Below, one piece after another: positions 38,423-38,495 of a DNA stretch of 38,495 nucleotides (positions are counted from its first letter, which is position 1; each line of letters starts with the position of its first letter). Below the pieces are notes generated by a model that made no database searches, was not told the DNA's origin, and saw only the letters and a list, made by a program, of their open reading frames with translations. The stretch covers positions 1 to 38,495 of the forward strand of contig JAHHGO010000003.1 of assembly GCA_023252275.1 (NCBI GenBank), given 5' to 3'. The DNA comes from Alphaproteobacteria bacterium. GTDB lineage: Bacteria > Pseudomonadota > Alphaproteobacteria > UBA11222. Both the position numbers and the translations under genes were made by a program.

Positions 38423-38495
38423 ATGCGGGTTTTACCGGGCACCACCGGGCGGCGGCGCATCTATCTGATGCGCCACGGTCATGTGGATTATTTCG
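38423..38495 (+). CDS. Histidine phosphatase (phosphoglycerate mutase-like) family protein, N-terminal fragment truncated by window edge
   Basis: Translation from the ATG at 38423: MRVLPGTTGRRRIYLMRHGHVDYF..., carrying the RHG-type phosphohistidine motif. Confidence 0.75.
   Translation, partial: MRVLPGTTGRRRIYLMRHGHVDYF

Overview
The window looks like a gene-dense alphaproteobacterial chromosome, almost all of it conserved housekeeping or metabolic genes. I saw no tRNA or rRNA gene, CRISPR array, IS element or phage module.

Main blocks, left to right:
- aa3 cytochrome oxidase operon on the minus strand: ctaC-ctaD-ctaB-small CoxF-like ORF-ctaG-ctaE-SURF1 (SURF1 is cut by the window edge).
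- A hypothetical protein with an internal repeat, tldD, a DUF1329 protein, a coniferyl-type aldehyde dehydrogenase, an enoyl-CoA hydratase, a cytochrome b561-YceI fusion, YceI, and a TfoX-N protein.
- SUF Fe-S operon on the minus strand: iscR - type I cysteine desulfurase - sufB - sufC - sufD - sufS - sufT - sufA.
- alpha/beta hydrolase, anmK, tyrS, flavin reductase, a large YhdP/AsmA-like protein, glnE, bcp.
- An M23 endopeptidase overlapping a bactofilin gene, a FrnE-like DsbA protein, a degenerate REC-REC-GGDEF (PopA-like) protein, an SDR, a CaiB/BaiF CoA transferase, and a truncated histidine phosphatase.

Most interesting observations:
- The GGDEF protein has degenerate catalytic and phosphoacceptor residues but keeps an RxxD I-site.
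- sufD has an apparent frameshift at a C/G-rich tract.
- A candidate IscR type-1 site overlaps a promoter upstream of iscR.
- A b561-YceI fusion has a signal-peptide-like junction.
- An uncharacterised protein carries a repeated YTRRLSDKLIWA motif whose codons have diverged.
- Perfect hairpins and repeats occur in several intergenic regions.

I found no convincing wholly new multigene system. All family calls come from motif recognition by eye; no search was run.
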